A DNA stretch of 64,000 nt, from NCBI RefSeq assembly GCF_014648435.1, contig NZ_BMRC01000017.1, forward strand, positions 62,001 to 126,000, read 5' to 3'. Source of the DNA: Nonomuraea spiralis. GTDB lineage: Bacteria > Actinomycetota > Actinomycetes > Streptosporangiales > Streptosporangiaceae. A model generated the notes under the pieces. That model saw nothing but the letters and a program-made list of their open reading frames with translations, searched no databases and was not told the origin of the DNA. Each line of letters starts with the position of its first letter. Position 1 is the first letter of the stretch. The translations under genes and the position numbers were made by a program. This document shows, one piece after another, positions 41,051 to 50,200 of this stretch.

Positions 41051-41100
41051 TCCGACAAGGCGCGACGCCTATCATGTATTGATTGTCGGAAGGGCGTCGC
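41051..41100. promoter_or_regulatory. Two interleaved dyads one helical turn apart
   Basis: TCCGACAA (41051-41058) pairs with TTGTCGGA (41083-41090); GCGACGCC (41062-41069) pairs with GGCGTCGC (41093-41100). Their centres differ by 10.5 bases, and all four half-sites contain CGAC or GTCG. They bracket a possible -10 TATCAT. An autoregulatory XRE operator is likely. Confidence 0.6.
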
Positions 41101-41148
41101 AGTAGCCTTCCGGAAGGCAATCCCCTGCTCTTGACCTGCGGAGACGCC

Positions 41149-41964
41149 ATGACTCCCGATGTCGGCGACCATTTGTCGCCCAGGGCACGTTTCGCTCAGG
41201 ATCTCGCGGAACGACGTAAAGCGGCTCGAATGACGCAATCCGCGCTCGCTCTACGCATTCTCTGCCACGAATCACTCGTCAGCCATGTCGAAAAAGGCCG
41301 ACGGGTCCCCACGCTGGAATTCGCGCGCGAGGTGGACAAGGCGTTCGGCACCGACGGCCATTTCACCGGCCTCCACGAGCGCATCTCTCAGTCACCCGCT
41401 CTGGGCTGGTTCGCACGGTGGGTCGAGGAGATCGAACCGCAAGCCGTCATCCTGCAATCCTGGGATCCGCTGTTGATCCCCGGCATCCTGCAGACCGCCG
41501 ACTATGCCCGCGCCATCTTCTCCACTGCCGCCCCGCCGGATCGTGTCGAAGAGCGAGTCCAGGCCCGCATACAGCGCATGAGAATCTTTGACAGCAACAG
41601 CCCTCCGGCCTTTCTCGCGCTCATCGACGAAGGAGTCCTGCACCGCCCGATCGGAGGACTTGGCGTCCTGGCGGAACAGCTCCGCTACCTGTTGGATCTC
41701 ACCTGCCATCCCCGCATCACCATGCAACTGGTGCCCGTCGCCGCCGGCTGTGTGGCCGGCACCATGAGCGCGTTCGCGCTGGCACGGCTGCGTGACGGTT
41801 CGGAGGTGGTCTCCGCCGACTCGGTCCTGTCCGGTCATGTCACCGGAGATCACGAAGCGGTCATGCGCCTCAAGCAGAGGTATGACACCATCAGGGCGGA
41901 CGCACAGCCGAAGACCGTCACAGCACGGGCGATTGAGGATGCGATCAAAAAATGGGCCCAGTAG
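41149..41964 (+). CDS. XRE-family regulator with DUF5753 (Scr1-type)
   Basis: 271 residues. The HTH (about 14-65) has RKAARMTQSALALRILCHE and SHVEKGRRVPTLEFA. The DUF5753 ligand domain contains WDPLLIPGILQTADYARAI and its characteristic RIQRMRIFD. Its 3' end overlaps the DUF397 gene by 13 bases, the classic pair of developmental regulation modules. Confidence 0.9.
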   Translation: MTPDVGDHLSPRARFAQDLAERRKAARMTQSALALRILCHESLVSHVEKGRRVPTLEFAREVDKAFGTDGHFTGLHERISQSPALGWFARWVEEIEPQAVILQSWDPLLIPGILQTADYARAIFSTAAPPDRVEERVQARIQRMRIFDSNSPPAFLALIDEGVLHRPIGGLGVLAEQLRYLLDLTCHPRITMQLVPVAAGCVAGTMSAFALARLRDGSEVVSADSVLSGHVTGDHEAVMRLKQRYDTIRADAQPKTVTARAIEDAIKKWAQ

Positions 41965-42158
41965 ACCTCGGCGGAGCGGAATGGCGTAAGTCCAGCGCCA
42001 GCGGTGACAACGGACAGTGTGTCGAGGTCGCGACCAACCTCCCGGGGATCATCGCCGTCCGTGACAGCAAGAACCCGCGGGGCCCAGCGCTGATCTTCAC
42101 TCCTGACGAGTGGCGAGCGTTCCTGCAAGGCGCCAACCAGGGCGAATTCGATATCTGA
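41952..42158 (+). CDS. DUF397-domain protein
   Basis: 68 residues, full-length DUF397: LGGAEWRKSSASGDNGQCV, VRDSKNPRGPALIFT and DEWRAFLQG. These small proteins act with the neighbouring XRE protein, in some cases as antagonists. Translationally coupled to it. Confidence 0.9.
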   Translation: MGPVDLGGAEWRKSSASGDNGQCVEVATNLPGIIAVRDSKNPRGPALIFTPDEWRAFLQGANQGEFDI

Positions 42159-42200
42159 GGCAGGCGTCTGTCGCTTCGGAGCCGGGTTCGTCCGAGGGGT

Positions 42201-42245
42201 GCGGGGACCGGTAGGTCCCCGCCGGGGGTGTGGGGGCTTGCCCCC
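42201..42245 (+). terminator. Two tandem hairpins after the DUF397 gene
   Basis: GCGGGGACC/GGTCCCCGC around GGTA (42201-42222), then GGGGGC/GCCCCC around TT (42232-42245). The 210-base gap before the sigma gene is otherwise featureless. Confidence 0.65.
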
Positions 42246-42368
42246 GCATGGACGCAGCCTGAGCCCACCGCGCCCATTGGCGAAGCCCTTCATGGCCCAC
42301 ACGAGAACCGGATCCGTCCTATCGGGTGAAAGGGGGTGTTCAGCCCGAAGAACGGAGCCGAGAGTTTG

Positions 42369-42995
42369 ATGCAGGACACCGAGGTGGACGACGCGGAGGT
42401 GATCAGACGTGCCCGCAGCGACCCCGCCGCCTTCTCGGCGTTGTACGACCGGCACGCCCCCGCGCTCCACAGATACGTCACCCGCCGCCTGGGCGATTCG
42501 CTGGCCGACGACATCGTGGCCGAGACGTTCCTGGACGCCTTCCGCCGCCTGGCCCGCTACGACACCACCCACCGCGACGCCCGCCCCTGGTTGTACGGCA
42601 TCGCCGCCAACCTGATCGGCAAGCACCGCCGTACCGAGATCAGGGCCTACCGCGCCCTGTCCAGGACGGGCCTCGACGCGGTGGCCGAGAGCTACGCCGA
42701 CCGGGTGGAGGCCCGCGTGTCGGCCGGGGCGGCGCACCGCGAGTTGGCCGGGGCGCTCGCGACGCTGTCGCCGCAGGACCGCGAGGTGCTGCTGATGATC
42801 GCCTGGGCCGACCTCAGTTACGAGGAGGTCGCCCGCGCGCTCGGCGTCCCGATCGGGACCGTGCGTTCGCGCCTCCACCGCGCCAGGAAGAAGACCCGGG
42901 CGGCCCTGGGCGGCATCGACCCGTCAGCCGTCCACGACGCCGCGCCCTCAGCCATCCACGACACCGACAAGGAGGACCCCGGCCGTGGACGATGA
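42369..42995 (+). CDS. ECF sigma factor (module 1)
   Basis: 208 residues from an ATG with GGAG upstream (GTG 42336 is possible). Region 2: ALYDRHAPALHRYVTRRLGD, DDIVAETFLDAFRRL. Region 4: LSPQDREVLLMIAWADLSYEE and GVPIGTVRSRLHRARKK. It overlaps the next gene by 11 bases, the CU044_5270 partner. Confidence 0.9.
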   Translation: MQDTEVDDAEVIRRARSDPAAFSALYDRHAPALHRYVTRRLGDSLADDIVAETFLDAFRRLARYDTTHRDARPWLYGIAANLIGKHRRTEIRAYRALSRTGLDAVAESYADRVEARVSAGAAHRELAGALATLSPQDREVLLMIAWADLSYEEVARALGVPIGTVRSRLHRARKKTRAALGGIDPSAVHDAAPSAIHDTDKEDPGRGR

Positions 42996-43974
42996 CCTCA
43001 CGCTCCTGCGCGAGCTGCGCGCGGACGCCCCCGAACCCGACGCCGACCGCCTGCGCGCCGTGCGCGCCCGAGCTCTGGTCCCGGCCCGGAAGCGGCGCCG
43101 GTTCTGGGCGGTGCCGTCGCTGCTGGCCGCCGCGACAGCCGCCGCCGCCGTCGTCGTGGCGGTGAACGGTTCCCACACCCCGGCCCCCGCTCCGCCGGGA
43201 GCCATGACCACCATGCCGGTACGGGCCGAGACGGTGCTGCGCCAAGCCGCCCTGGTGGCCGAGGGACGCCGCAAGCACCACGAGCCGCGCCCCGACCAGT
43301 GGTTGTACCGGAAGGATCTGGTCAAGCAGCCCTCCGAGGAGCAAGGCACGGTCGGGGAATCCTGGATCCGGTACGACGGCACCCGGTACGCGTACCGCCA
43401 GAACGGCGGCTCCATGGAATCCCTGGACATCACCCCCGACCCGGACGACGACGACCTGACACCCCGGCAGTACGCGGCCAAGTTCGCCGACCTGCCCACC
43501 GAGCCCGCCGCGCTGCTGGACCACGTCAGGGGCGACCGTCACTGGTCGACCCTGCCGAAGGGGGCGGAGGCCGAGCAGCCGGACGCGCGGGCGTTCCGCG
43601 TGTTGTCGGTCTACCTCGACGCGGGTGTCCCCATGCCGCCGCAGGTCGAGGCCGCCATCTTCCGTGCGCTCGCGGAGCTCCCCGGGGTGCGGGTGGACCT
43701 CGGCGTACGGGACGCGGCGGGCCGGGCGGGGATCGGCATCGCCTACGAGCCCGCCGGTTCCGTCCCCGGGGGGTCGGTGCGGGACGCGCAGGGCCGGATC
43801 GTCTCGCGGTCGTACCTGGTGCTGGACGCCGCGACCTACCGCTTCCTCGGCAGGCGCGTGGACACCCTCCAGGACGAGGGCATCGGCGGTGAGGTGACGG
43901 CCCGCAAGGGCACGTTCTACGCGAGCGCCGACCTGGCGACGGGCGTGGTGGACGAACCAGGCCAGATCCCCTGA
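42985..43974 (+). CDS. CU044_5270-family membrane protein (module 1)
   Basis: 329 residues from a GTG. A short cytosolic N-terminus is followed by one span (AVPSLLAAATAAAAVVVAV). The outer part contains the hallmark QWLYRKDL-type strand and ELPGVRVDLGVRDAAGRAGIGIAYE. Such proteins follow ECF sigma genes in this order and are candidate membrane-bound sigma regulators. No zinc anti-sigma motif is present. Confidence 0.83.
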   Translation: MDDDLTLLRELRADAPEPDADRLRAVRARALVPARKRRRFWAVPSLLAAATAAAAVVVAVNGSHTPAPAPPGAMTTMPVRAETVLRQAALVAEGRRKHHEPRPDQWLYRKDLVKQPSEEQGTVGESWIRYDGTRYAYRQNGGSMESLDITPDPDDDDLTPRQYAAKFADLPTEPAALLDHVRGDRHWSTLPKGAEAEQPDARAFRVLSVYLDAGVPMPPQVEAAIFRALAELPGVRVDLGVRDAAGRAGIGIAYEPAGSVPGGSVRDAQGRIVSRSYLVLDAATYRFLGRRVDTLQDEGIGGEVTARKGTFYASADLATGVVDEPGQIP

Positions 43975-43983
43975 CCGACCCCG

Positions 43984-44011
43984 GAGCGGCCCGCGAGCGG
44001 GCGGGCCGCTC
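43984..44011. terminator. Bidirectional hairpin between the two sigma modules
   Basis: GAGCGGCCCGC and GCGGGCCGCTC pair perfectly around GAGCGG between convergent stops. Confidence 0.7.
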
Positions 44012-44053
44012 GCAGGCCGCGCGACCGGAAGGCCGTTCGAGCCGCAGGCCGCG

Positions 44054-45112
44054 CTACGGACGTGCGCCCAGGCGGTCGACCCAGCCCGTCTCCTCGTACG
44101 CGGTCTGGATCAGCGGCTCGGACCGGCCCGGCGGGCGGAGCTCGTAGGCGAGCAACCGCGCCGTCGTGACGTCCACGACCAGGCGCGACTCGCCCGCGCC
44201 CTCGCCGCTGCCCGGCGTGGTCAGCGCCAGGGCGACGCCGGTACGGCCCAGCGGGTCGGTGACCTCGCCCAGCGACCTGATCGCGGGCTGCTCCGCGAGC
44301 ACCCGATACAGGGAGGAACGGGTTCCCGGGCTGATGGGACCGGAGAGCAGGTCCTGCGCCGTCGCCCACACATAGGCGGTGAACGTCGGCTTGCCGGGCC
44401 ACCAGTCGCCGGCCTTCTCCTCGTCGAACAGCCGCCGCAGCAGGCTCGCCAGCTTCTCCTCGTCGGCCGGGAGCTCCAGCAGTTGCCGGAGCGTGTAGCG
44501 GTGGCTGCCGATCAGGAAGTGGAGTTGCATGTCGTAGTCACTGCTCGACGGCTTTCCCCCGCTCAGGTCGGGGGAGCCGAGCCGCCTCCATCGAGCCTCG
44601 TCCTCGGCGGAGGCGAAGGTGACCTTCGGGTCCTGGCGGGTCACGGCCCGGCTGGGCGCACCCCGGCGGGCCGCGTACCAGGTGTCCTGGGTGTTCGTCA
44701 GCCTGGCCGAGAACGGCGGGTTCTTCGCCTGCGGGTGGCGTACCGGCTGGGTGGTGCGCGCGCGAACGTGCCAGTACCGGCCGGCGGCGGCGGGCCCGTG
44801 CCCGGCGGACTCGGCCGCGGCCAGCAACACGGAACGTGCGTCCAACGCCTGGCGCGCTCCTTCCGAGGACGCCGGCGTACCGGCCGGAAGGGTGCTCGGC
44901 GGCGCGCCCGCGGGGCCGATCCCGGTGCCGCCGAGGATCACGACGGCGGCCGCCGAGGCGAGCAGCGCCCCCGCGGCGGCCCGCGTCGCGGTGCGGATCC
45001 GCCTGGCCCGGCGCCCTCGTCGCACCAGCGCGGGCACCGGCGCGGGCGTGGGCTCTTCACGTTGGGCGAGAACACGCAGTGCCCGCGCCAGGAGTTCCTG
45101 GTCGTCCTTCAT
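44054..45112 (-). CDS. CU044_5270-family membrane protein (module 2)
   Basis: 352 residues. The N-terminus is MKDDQELLARALRVLAQRE, with one span (TRAAAGALLASAAAVVIL). The outer domain has RYWHVRARTTQPV, LLELPADEEKLASLLRR and a final LGEVTDPLGRTGVALAL, parallel to the module 1 protein. It overlaps the sigma gene stop by four bases (ATGA). It has no catalytic motif. Confidence 0.83.
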   Translation of the reverse strand: MKDDQELLARALRVLAQREEPTPAPVPALVRRGRRARRIRTATRAAAGALLASAAAVVILGGTGIGPAGAPPSTLPAGTPASSEGARQALDARSVLLAAAESAGHGPAAAGRYWHVRARTTQPVRHPQAKNPPFSARLTNTQDTWYAARRGAPSRAVTRQDPKVTFASAEDEARWRRLGSPDLSGGKPSSSDYDMQLHFLIGSHRYTLRQLLELPADEEKLASLLRRLFDEEKAGDWWPGKPTFTAYVWATAQDLLSGPISPGTRSSLYRVLAEQPAIRSLGEVTDPLGRTGVALALTTPGSGEGAGESRLVVDVTTARLLAYELRPPGRSEPLIQTAYEETGWVDRLGARP

Positions 45113-45603
45113 CGTGCTGCCTCCTGATCTTCGCGCAGAGCCGTACGCAGGCGCGCCATCGCTCTGGAGTGCTGGCTCTTGACGGCGCCGACCGAGCAGC
45201 CGAGTACGGCCGCGACCGCCTTCTCCGTCAGGTCCTCGTAGTGCCGCAGCACCACCACCGCCCGTTGCCTGGGCGACAGGGCGAACAGGGCGCGACGCAG
45301 GTCCTCGTGCGGCTCGTGGAGCTGCTGGCGGGGATCGGTGTGCTCGGGCGGACTGGCGGTGGGCACCTCCCGCCGTCGCCGCCGCCACCGGCTGACGTTG
45401 CCGTTGGCCAGCATGCGCCGCAGGTAGGCGTGCGGGTCGGCGGAACGCACGCGCCGCCAGTGGACGTACAGCCGCACCAGGCAGTCCTGCAGCAGTTCCT
45501 CGCCCAAGTGCCGGTCGCCGGCGAGCAGGATGGCGACGGCCATGTGCCTGTCCCAGGCCGCCGACACGAAGGCGGCGTAGGAGGCGTCGTCGGATTCACT
45601 CAC
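45109..45603 (-). CDS. SigE-family ECF sigma factor (module 2)
   Basis: 164 residues. Region 2 is AVAILLAGDRHLGEELLQDC and region 4 LSPRQRAVVVLRHYEDLTE with GCSVGAVKSQHSRAMARL. The typical SigE-family features are the short length and the LLxGD region. The module runs head-to-head in the opposite direction to module 1. Confidence 0.9.
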   Translation of the reverse strand: MSESDDASYAAFVSAAWDRHMAVAILLAGDRHLGEELLQDCLVRLYVHWRRVRSADPHAYLRRMLANGNVSRWRRRRREVPTASPPEHTDPRQQLHEPHEDLRRALFALSPRQRAVVVLRHYEDLTEKAVAAVLGCSVGAVKSQHSRAMARLRTALREDQEAAR

Positions 45604-45654
45604 ACGGCCTCAACGCGGAAGTGGGCCGGGAAGGTTTACCCCGGAACACGAAAA

Positions 45655-45686
45655 GGGCGCGCCCCCCGGAATGGGAGGGCGCGCCC
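45655..45686 (-). terminator. Intrinsic terminator with T-tract
   Basis: GGGCGCGCCC repeated as an inverted pair (45655-45664 and 45677-45686), and on the minus strand followed by TTTT. It ends transcription of the Gly-rich membrane protein gene. Confidence 0.8.
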
Positions 45687-45704
45687 GTCAGGGTCGGCGC
45701 AGGG

Positions 45705-47111
45705 TTACCAGTCGCCGCCGCCGAAGTCGCCACCGCCGAAGTCTCCGCCGCCGCCGAAGTCGCCCCAGCCGCCGCCACCGCCGCCGCCGAAGTCGCCTCC
45801 GCCGCCGAAGTCGCCGCCGCTGAGGTCGCCCCCGCCGCCGCCGTCCTGGTAGCCCTCGGCGTAACCGGCGCCGTAGCCGCCGTAGCCGAAGCCGCCGTGG
45901 AACATGCTGCCCATCATCGTGCCGATGAACATGCCGGTCATGATGTCACCGAAGCCGCCGTAGTAGCCGTAGGCGTACGGCTGGTAGGCCGGGCCCGCGT
46001 CGTAGTAGGGGCGACGGTGACCGTCGACCATGACCTCGCGCATCTGCGGGTCGAAGCCGCGCTCCACGGCCTCGGCGTCCATCGCGCAGGCCGGTACGTC
46101 GCGCACCGCGCCGCCGGGCGGGGCCCAGCGCACGTCACGCACCGACGGGCCGTGCTGCGGGTTGAAGAAGCAGGGGGCACGCCGCTCGGGGATCGGCTGG
46201 TTGTTGACCTTGGCCTTCACCACGGCGAGCGCGTAACGGCCGTCCTCAAGGGTCTGGGTGACCTCGCGGACCTGGTCGGGCCGCTGGACGGCGTTGAGCT
46301 GCGTCTTGGCCTTCTCGTAGGAGTCGAGTGCCTGCTGCCACTCGGTGATGTTCCCGCCGCCCTGGCCGGCGAGGCTGACGTCGGTGTCGAGCGCGGTGAT
46401 CTCCTCGCCCAGCTTGGTGACGTCCTCCTCCACGGTCTGCTTGACCGCGGCGAGGTCCTTGGCCTCCTGGATGGCGCGCTTCTTCTTCTTGTTCTTGGAG
46501 TAGAGGAAGTAGCCGCCGCCGCCGACCACCACGAGGCCGAGCAGGGCCACCAGCGCGAACGTGCCGCCGGCGCCGGGGTTGGCCTGGCTGCTGGTGCCGA
46601 GCGCGCCGCTGCGGTCGTTCTTCTCGGCGGCGTCCACCCGGTTGGCGAAGTCCTTCACGCCCGCCACGATGTCGCCGGAGTTGGCGTTCGTCGAGAGCTT
46701 GACCAGGCGGCCGGCGAGGTTGTTCGGCAGGGCGTTGGACCCCGCGAACATCGTCTCGCCGTCGAACACGACGACCGTCACCTCGGGACGCCCGGCGGCC
46801 ACCAGCGCCTTGCCCAGCGACGAGAGGTACGGCCCGACCGTGGAGTTGTCGAAATTGCCGTCGGGCAGCGCGACAGCGTAGATCTTGCTGTCGGCGTCCT
46901 TCAGCGCGTCATTGATGTCACTCTGCTGGCTGGAACTCAAGGGGGAGCCCGACACCACGTAGAGCGGGGCGTTCTTCCAGTTTTGCACCACAGTCTGTGC
47001 GTCAGGTGGCGCAGCCGCCGCGTTGGCGGCAGGGGACAGCGCAAGAACGACGAACAGCCCGGCGATCAGAGCCGCGATCGCGGCCCCTGCTCGGCGCAGC
47101 GAATGGGTCAT
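45705..47111 (-). CDS. TPM-like secreted/membrane protein with Gly-rich tail
   Basis: 468 residues from an ATG with GGAGG upstream. A signal peptide (AIAALIAGLFVVLALSPAANA) is followed by a TPM-like alpha/beta part (PLYVVSGSPLSSSQQSDIND), a span (FALVALLGLVVVGGGGYFLY) and a charged coiled coil (about 255-330). A Cys/Pro domain contains RRAPCFFNPQHGP and VPACAMDAEAVERG. The C-terminal 35 residues are GGGDFGGG-type repeats ending GGDW. Function is unknown; such tails often mediate surface contacts. Confidence 0.7.
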   Translation of the reverse strand: MTHSLRRAGAAIAALIAGLFVVLALSPAANAAAAPPDAQTVVQNWKNAPLYVVSGSPLSSSQQSDINDALKDADSKIYAVALPDGNFDNSTVGPYLSSLGKALVAAGRPEVTVVVFDGETMFAGSNALPNNLAGRLVKLSTNANSGDIVAGVKDFANRVDAAEKNDRSGALGTSSQANPGAGGTFALVALLGLVVVGGGGYFLYSKNKKKKRAIQEAKDLAAVKQTVEEDVTKLGEEITALDTDVSLAGQGGGNITEWQQALDSYEKAKTQLNAVQRPDQVREVTQTLEDGRYALAVVKAKVNNQPIPERRAPCFFNPQHGPSVRDVRWAPPGGAVRDVPACAMDAEAVERGFDPQMREVMVDGHRRPYYDAGPAYQPYAYGYYGGFGDIMTGMFIGTMMGSMFHGGFGYGGYGAGYAEGYQDGGGGGDLSGGDFGGGGDFGGGGGGGWGDFGGGGDFGGGDFGGGDW

Positions 47112-47216
47112 TGGCAGCAAGCCTCCTTCGCCCATGAGGACGAACGGGCGGTCGGCAAAGTTCCTCACTGGGCACGTTACCTGGCCGGGACGGCTCGAAA
47201 GCACCGGGGAGCGGGC

Positions 47217-48968
47217 TCAGGCGTCCTTGATCTCGCAGATCGTGGCCCCCGACGTGACGGTCTGGCCGACCGCGGCCGACAGGCCCGTGACCGTGCCCGA
47301 CTTGTGGGCCGTCAGCGGCTGCTCCATCTTCATGGCCTCCAGCACCACGACCGTGTCGCCCTCGCTCACCACGTCGCCGTCGTTCGCCACGACCTTGACG
47401 ATCGTGCCCTGCATCGGGCTGACCAGCGCGTCGCCCCCGGCGGCGGCGTGCTTCCGCGCGCCGCCCGCGCGGCGCGGCGCCTTGCCCGCGGCCGGCGCGG
47501 GGCCCGCCGTGCCGAGCCCGGCCGGGAGCACCACCTCGATGCGCTTGCCGCCGACCTCGACCGTCACCGTCTCCCGTACGGCCGGCGCGGCTGGTGCGGT
47601 GGCCACCTCGCCCGCGTACGGCTCGACCGGGTTGTCCCATTCGGTCTCGATCCACCGGGTGTGCACGGCGAACGGCTCGGAGGTGAACGCCGGGTCGGTC
47701 ACGATCGCCCGGTGGAAGGGCAGCACGGTCGGCATGCCGTCGATCTCGAACTCGGCCAGCGCCCGCCGGGACCGGTCGAGCGCCTCCCGGCGGGTGCGCC
47801 CGGTCACGATCAGCTTGGCCACCAGCGAGTCGAACGTCTGCGGCACCGTCATCCCGGCCTCGTAGCCGGAGTCGAGCCGTACGCCGGGGCCGGCCGGGGT
47901 GCGCATCGCGGTCAGCGTGCCGGGGGCGGGCAGGAAGTTGCGGCCGGCGTCCTCGGCGTTGACGCGGAACTCGATCGAGTGGCCGCGCAGGACCGGGTCG
48001 TCGTAGCCCAACGGTTCGCCGTCGGCGATCCTGAACATCTCGCGGACCAGGTCGATGCCCGCGACCTCCTCGCTCACCGGGTGCTCGACCTGGAGCCGGG
48101 TGTTGACCTCCAGGAAGGAGATCGTGCCGTCCTGGCCGACGAGGAACTCGCAGGTGCCGGCGCCGACGTAGCCGGCCTCCTTCAGGATGGCCTTGGAGCT
48201 GGTGTAGAGGAGGTCGATCTGCTCCTGCGACAGGAACGGCGCGGGGGCCTCCTCCACCAGCTTCTGGTGGCGGCGCTGGAGCGAGCAGTCGCGGGTGCTG
48301 ACCACGACGACGTTGCCCTCGTGGTCGGCCAGGCACTGGGTCTCGACGTGCCGGGGGCGGTCGAGGTAGCGCTCGACGAAGCACTCGCCCCTGCCGAAGG
48401 CGGCCACGGCCTCGCGCACGGCGGACTCGTACAGCTCGGCGACCTCCTCCAGCCTGCGGGCGACCTTGATGCCGCGCCCGCCGCCGCCGTACGCGGCCTT
48501 GATCGCGATCGGCAGGCCGTGTTGCTCGGCGAACGCCACGACCTCCTCGGCACCGGAGACCGGGTCCTTGGTGCCGGCCACCAGCGGCGCGCCGACCTTC
48601 TGCGCGATGTGCCTGGCCTGCACCTTGTCGCCCAGAGCGGCGATGGCGGCCGGGGGCGGGCCGATCCAGACCAGGCCCACGTCGATGACGGCCTGCGAGA
48701 ATGCGGCGTTCTCGGCCAGGAAGCCGTAGCCGGGGTGCACGGCGTCGGCGCCGGAGCGCGCGGCGACGTCGAGCAGCTTGGCGATGTCGAGGTAGGTCTC
48801 GGCGGGGGACTGCCCGCCCAGCGCGTACGCCTCGTCGGCCACCCTGACGTGCAGGGCGTCGATGTCTTGGTCGGCGTAGACGGCCACGCTGCCGATCCCC
48901 GCGTCCGTGCACGCGCGGGCCACCCGTACGGCGATCTCGCCGCGATTGGCGATCAGAACCTTCCGCAC
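47217..48968 (-). CDS. Biotin-dependent acyl-CoA carboxylase alpha subunit
   Basis: 583 residues from a GTG. Biotin carboxylase domain: KVLIANRGEIAVRVARAC, AVHPGYGFLAENAAF, AAYGGGGRGIKVARR (ATP loop) and FLEVNTRLQVEHPV. The C-terminal carrier domain has the biotinylation site EAMKMEQ (Lys about residue 548). The length fits AccA3/AccA2-type subunits used with propionyl- or acetyl-CoA carboxylase beta subunits. No beta subunit gene is in this window. Confidence 0.94.
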   Translation of the reverse strand: MRKVLIANRGEIAVRVARACTDAGIGSVAVYADQDIDALHVRVADEAYALGGQSPAETYLDIAKLLDVAARSGADAVHPGYGFLAENAAFSQAVIDVGLVWIGPPPAAIAALGDKVQARHIAQKVGAPLVAGTKDPVSGAEEVVAFAEQHGLPIAIKAAYGGGGRGIKVARRLEEVAELYESAVREAVAAFGRGECFVERYLDRPRHVETQCLADHEGNVVVVSTRDCSLQRRHQKLVEEAPAPFLSQEQIDLLYTSSKAILKEAGYVGAGTCEFLVGQDGTISFLEVNTRLQVEHPVSEEVAGIDLVREMFRIADGEPLGYDDPVLRGHSIEFRVNAEDAGRNFLPAPGTLTAMRTPAGPGVRLDSGYEAGMTVPQTFDSLVAKLIVTGRTRREALDRSRRALAEFEIDGMPTVLPFHRAIVTDPAFTSEPFAVHTRWIETEWDNPVEPYAGEVATAPAAPAVRETVTVEVGGKRIEVVLPAGLGTAGPAPAAGKAPRRAGGARKHAAAGGDALVSPMQGTIVKVVANDGDVVSEGDTVVVLEAMKMEQPLTAHKSGTVTGLSAAVGQTVTSGATICEIKDA

Positions 48969-48996
48969 CGACCTTCGTCCCTTCCTCAGTGTGTGC

Positions 48997-49716
48997 TCAA
49001 CGGCCGAGGTACGCGCCGCCGTTCAGGTGCAGCACCTGCCCCGTCATGTGCCCGGCTCCCGCGGAGGCCAGAAAGAGAACGGTATCGGCCACGTCGGAGG
49101 GGGTGCCAGGGCGTCCGTTACGCGTGTTCTGCACGCGGGCCGCGACGCCCTCCTCCGTGAGCCTTCCGCGGAAGAACTCCGTCTCCACCACCAGCCCGGG
49201 GGCCACGACGTTGGCGGTGATGCCTCTCGGACCCAGCTCGGCGGCCAGGTCGGCGGTCCAGGACTCGACGGCGGCCTTCGCGGCGCCGTACGAGCCGGAC
49301 CCGGTGCCGCGCGCGGCGATCGAGCCGATCGACACGATCCGGCCGCCCTTGCCCATGCGGGGCGCGAGCGCGGTCGTGACCAGCACGGCTGACAGCAGGT
49401 TGGCGTTGAGGTTGGCCCACCACGCCTCGGCGACGTCCATCAGGTCCTCGGACTGCCGGCGTTCCAGGTTGGTGTTGCCTCCGGCGTTGTTGACCAGGAC
49501 GTCCACGTGCGCGGGCAGACGGTCGAGCGCGTCCTTGACAGCGACCGGGCTCGCGGCGTCGAACGGCACGTACGCCGCCCCCAGCCGTTCGGCGGCCTCC
49601 TTCAGCACGTGCTCGCGGCGGCCGGTGATCGTGACGTGGTCGCCGACCGAGGCGAACGCCTCGGCGACGGCGTAGCCGATCCCGGTGCCGCCACCGGTCA
49701 CCACGACCTCGCGCAT
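48997..49716 (-). CDS. SDR-family oxidoreductase
   Basis: 238 residues from an ATG with AAGGAG (a longer upstream start would add atypical residues). NAD(P) loop VTGGGTGIGYAVAEAF, NNAGG, catalytic Ser in VSIGSIAARG and Y-x-x-x-K in SYGAAKAAV; VVAPGLVVETEFF follows. It may be transcribed with the carboxylase 28 bases downstream. Substrate is unknown. Confidence 0.88.
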   Translation of the reverse strand: MREVVVTGGGTGIGYAVAEAFASVGDHVTITGRREHVLKEAAERLGAAYVPFDAASPVAVKDALDRLPAHVDVLVNNAGGNTNLERRQSEDLMDVAEAWWANLNANLLSAVLVTTALAPRMGKGGRIVSIGSIAARGTGSGSYGAAKAAVESWTADLAAELGPRGITANVVAPGLVVETEFFRGRLTEEGVAARVQNTRNGRPGTPSDVADTVLFLASAGAGHMTGQVLHLNGGAYLGR

Positions 49717-49839
49717 GAGCGGATCACTCCTTAGATCCGAATAATCCTCTGGACGACCATAGCCGCTCGGCATAACGGGGGCGACGGGCGGTGGCCCGCT
49801 TTATGGTGAGGGCGCTTTCACCAGTTCCAGGAGGTATGC

Positions 49840-50112
49840 ATGAGCCAGAGTATGCTCGGCGGCAACCCCGCGGAAATGCAGCAGATGGCCAGCCAGTTCA
49901 GGCAGCAGTCCGAGGCGCTCCGCACCATCGTGACCGCGCTCGACGGCGAGGCGGCCAAGGTCGGCACCGCGTGGACGGGCCCCGGAGCCCAGCGTTTCAA
50001 TCAGGCCTGGCATAACTACCGCACGGCCTTCCAGCGGATGACCGAGGAGCTGCAGGAGGCTTCGCGGGTCATCGACACGTACCAGCGGAACATCGAGTCC
50101 GCCACGCAGTGA
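49840..50112 (+). CDS. WXG100-family secreted protein
   Basis: 90 residues, helical hairpin with AWTGPGAQRF (W45-T-G47) at the turn. No clear YxxxD/E export signal is seen in the tail TYQRNIESATQ, so it may be exported as the partner of another WXG100 protein. It starts the ESX locus. Confidence 0.88.
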   Translation: MSQSMLGGNPAEMQQMASQFRQQSEALRTIVTALDGEAAKVGTAWTGPGAQRFNQAWHNYRTAFQRMTEELQEASRVIDTYQRNIESATQ

Positions 50113-50200
50113 GCACGGACGGGGCCCTGGCCGGTCGCCGGGGCTTCTTCCGTGGTGAGGGTCATTCCTCTCAGATCCGGGCAGGCTACGCTCTTTCCCC

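Noticed and set aside
45714..45840. GGC-rich coding repeats considered for phase variation
   Set aside because: The units are imperfect codon-triplet repeats, so length change would not shift the frame.
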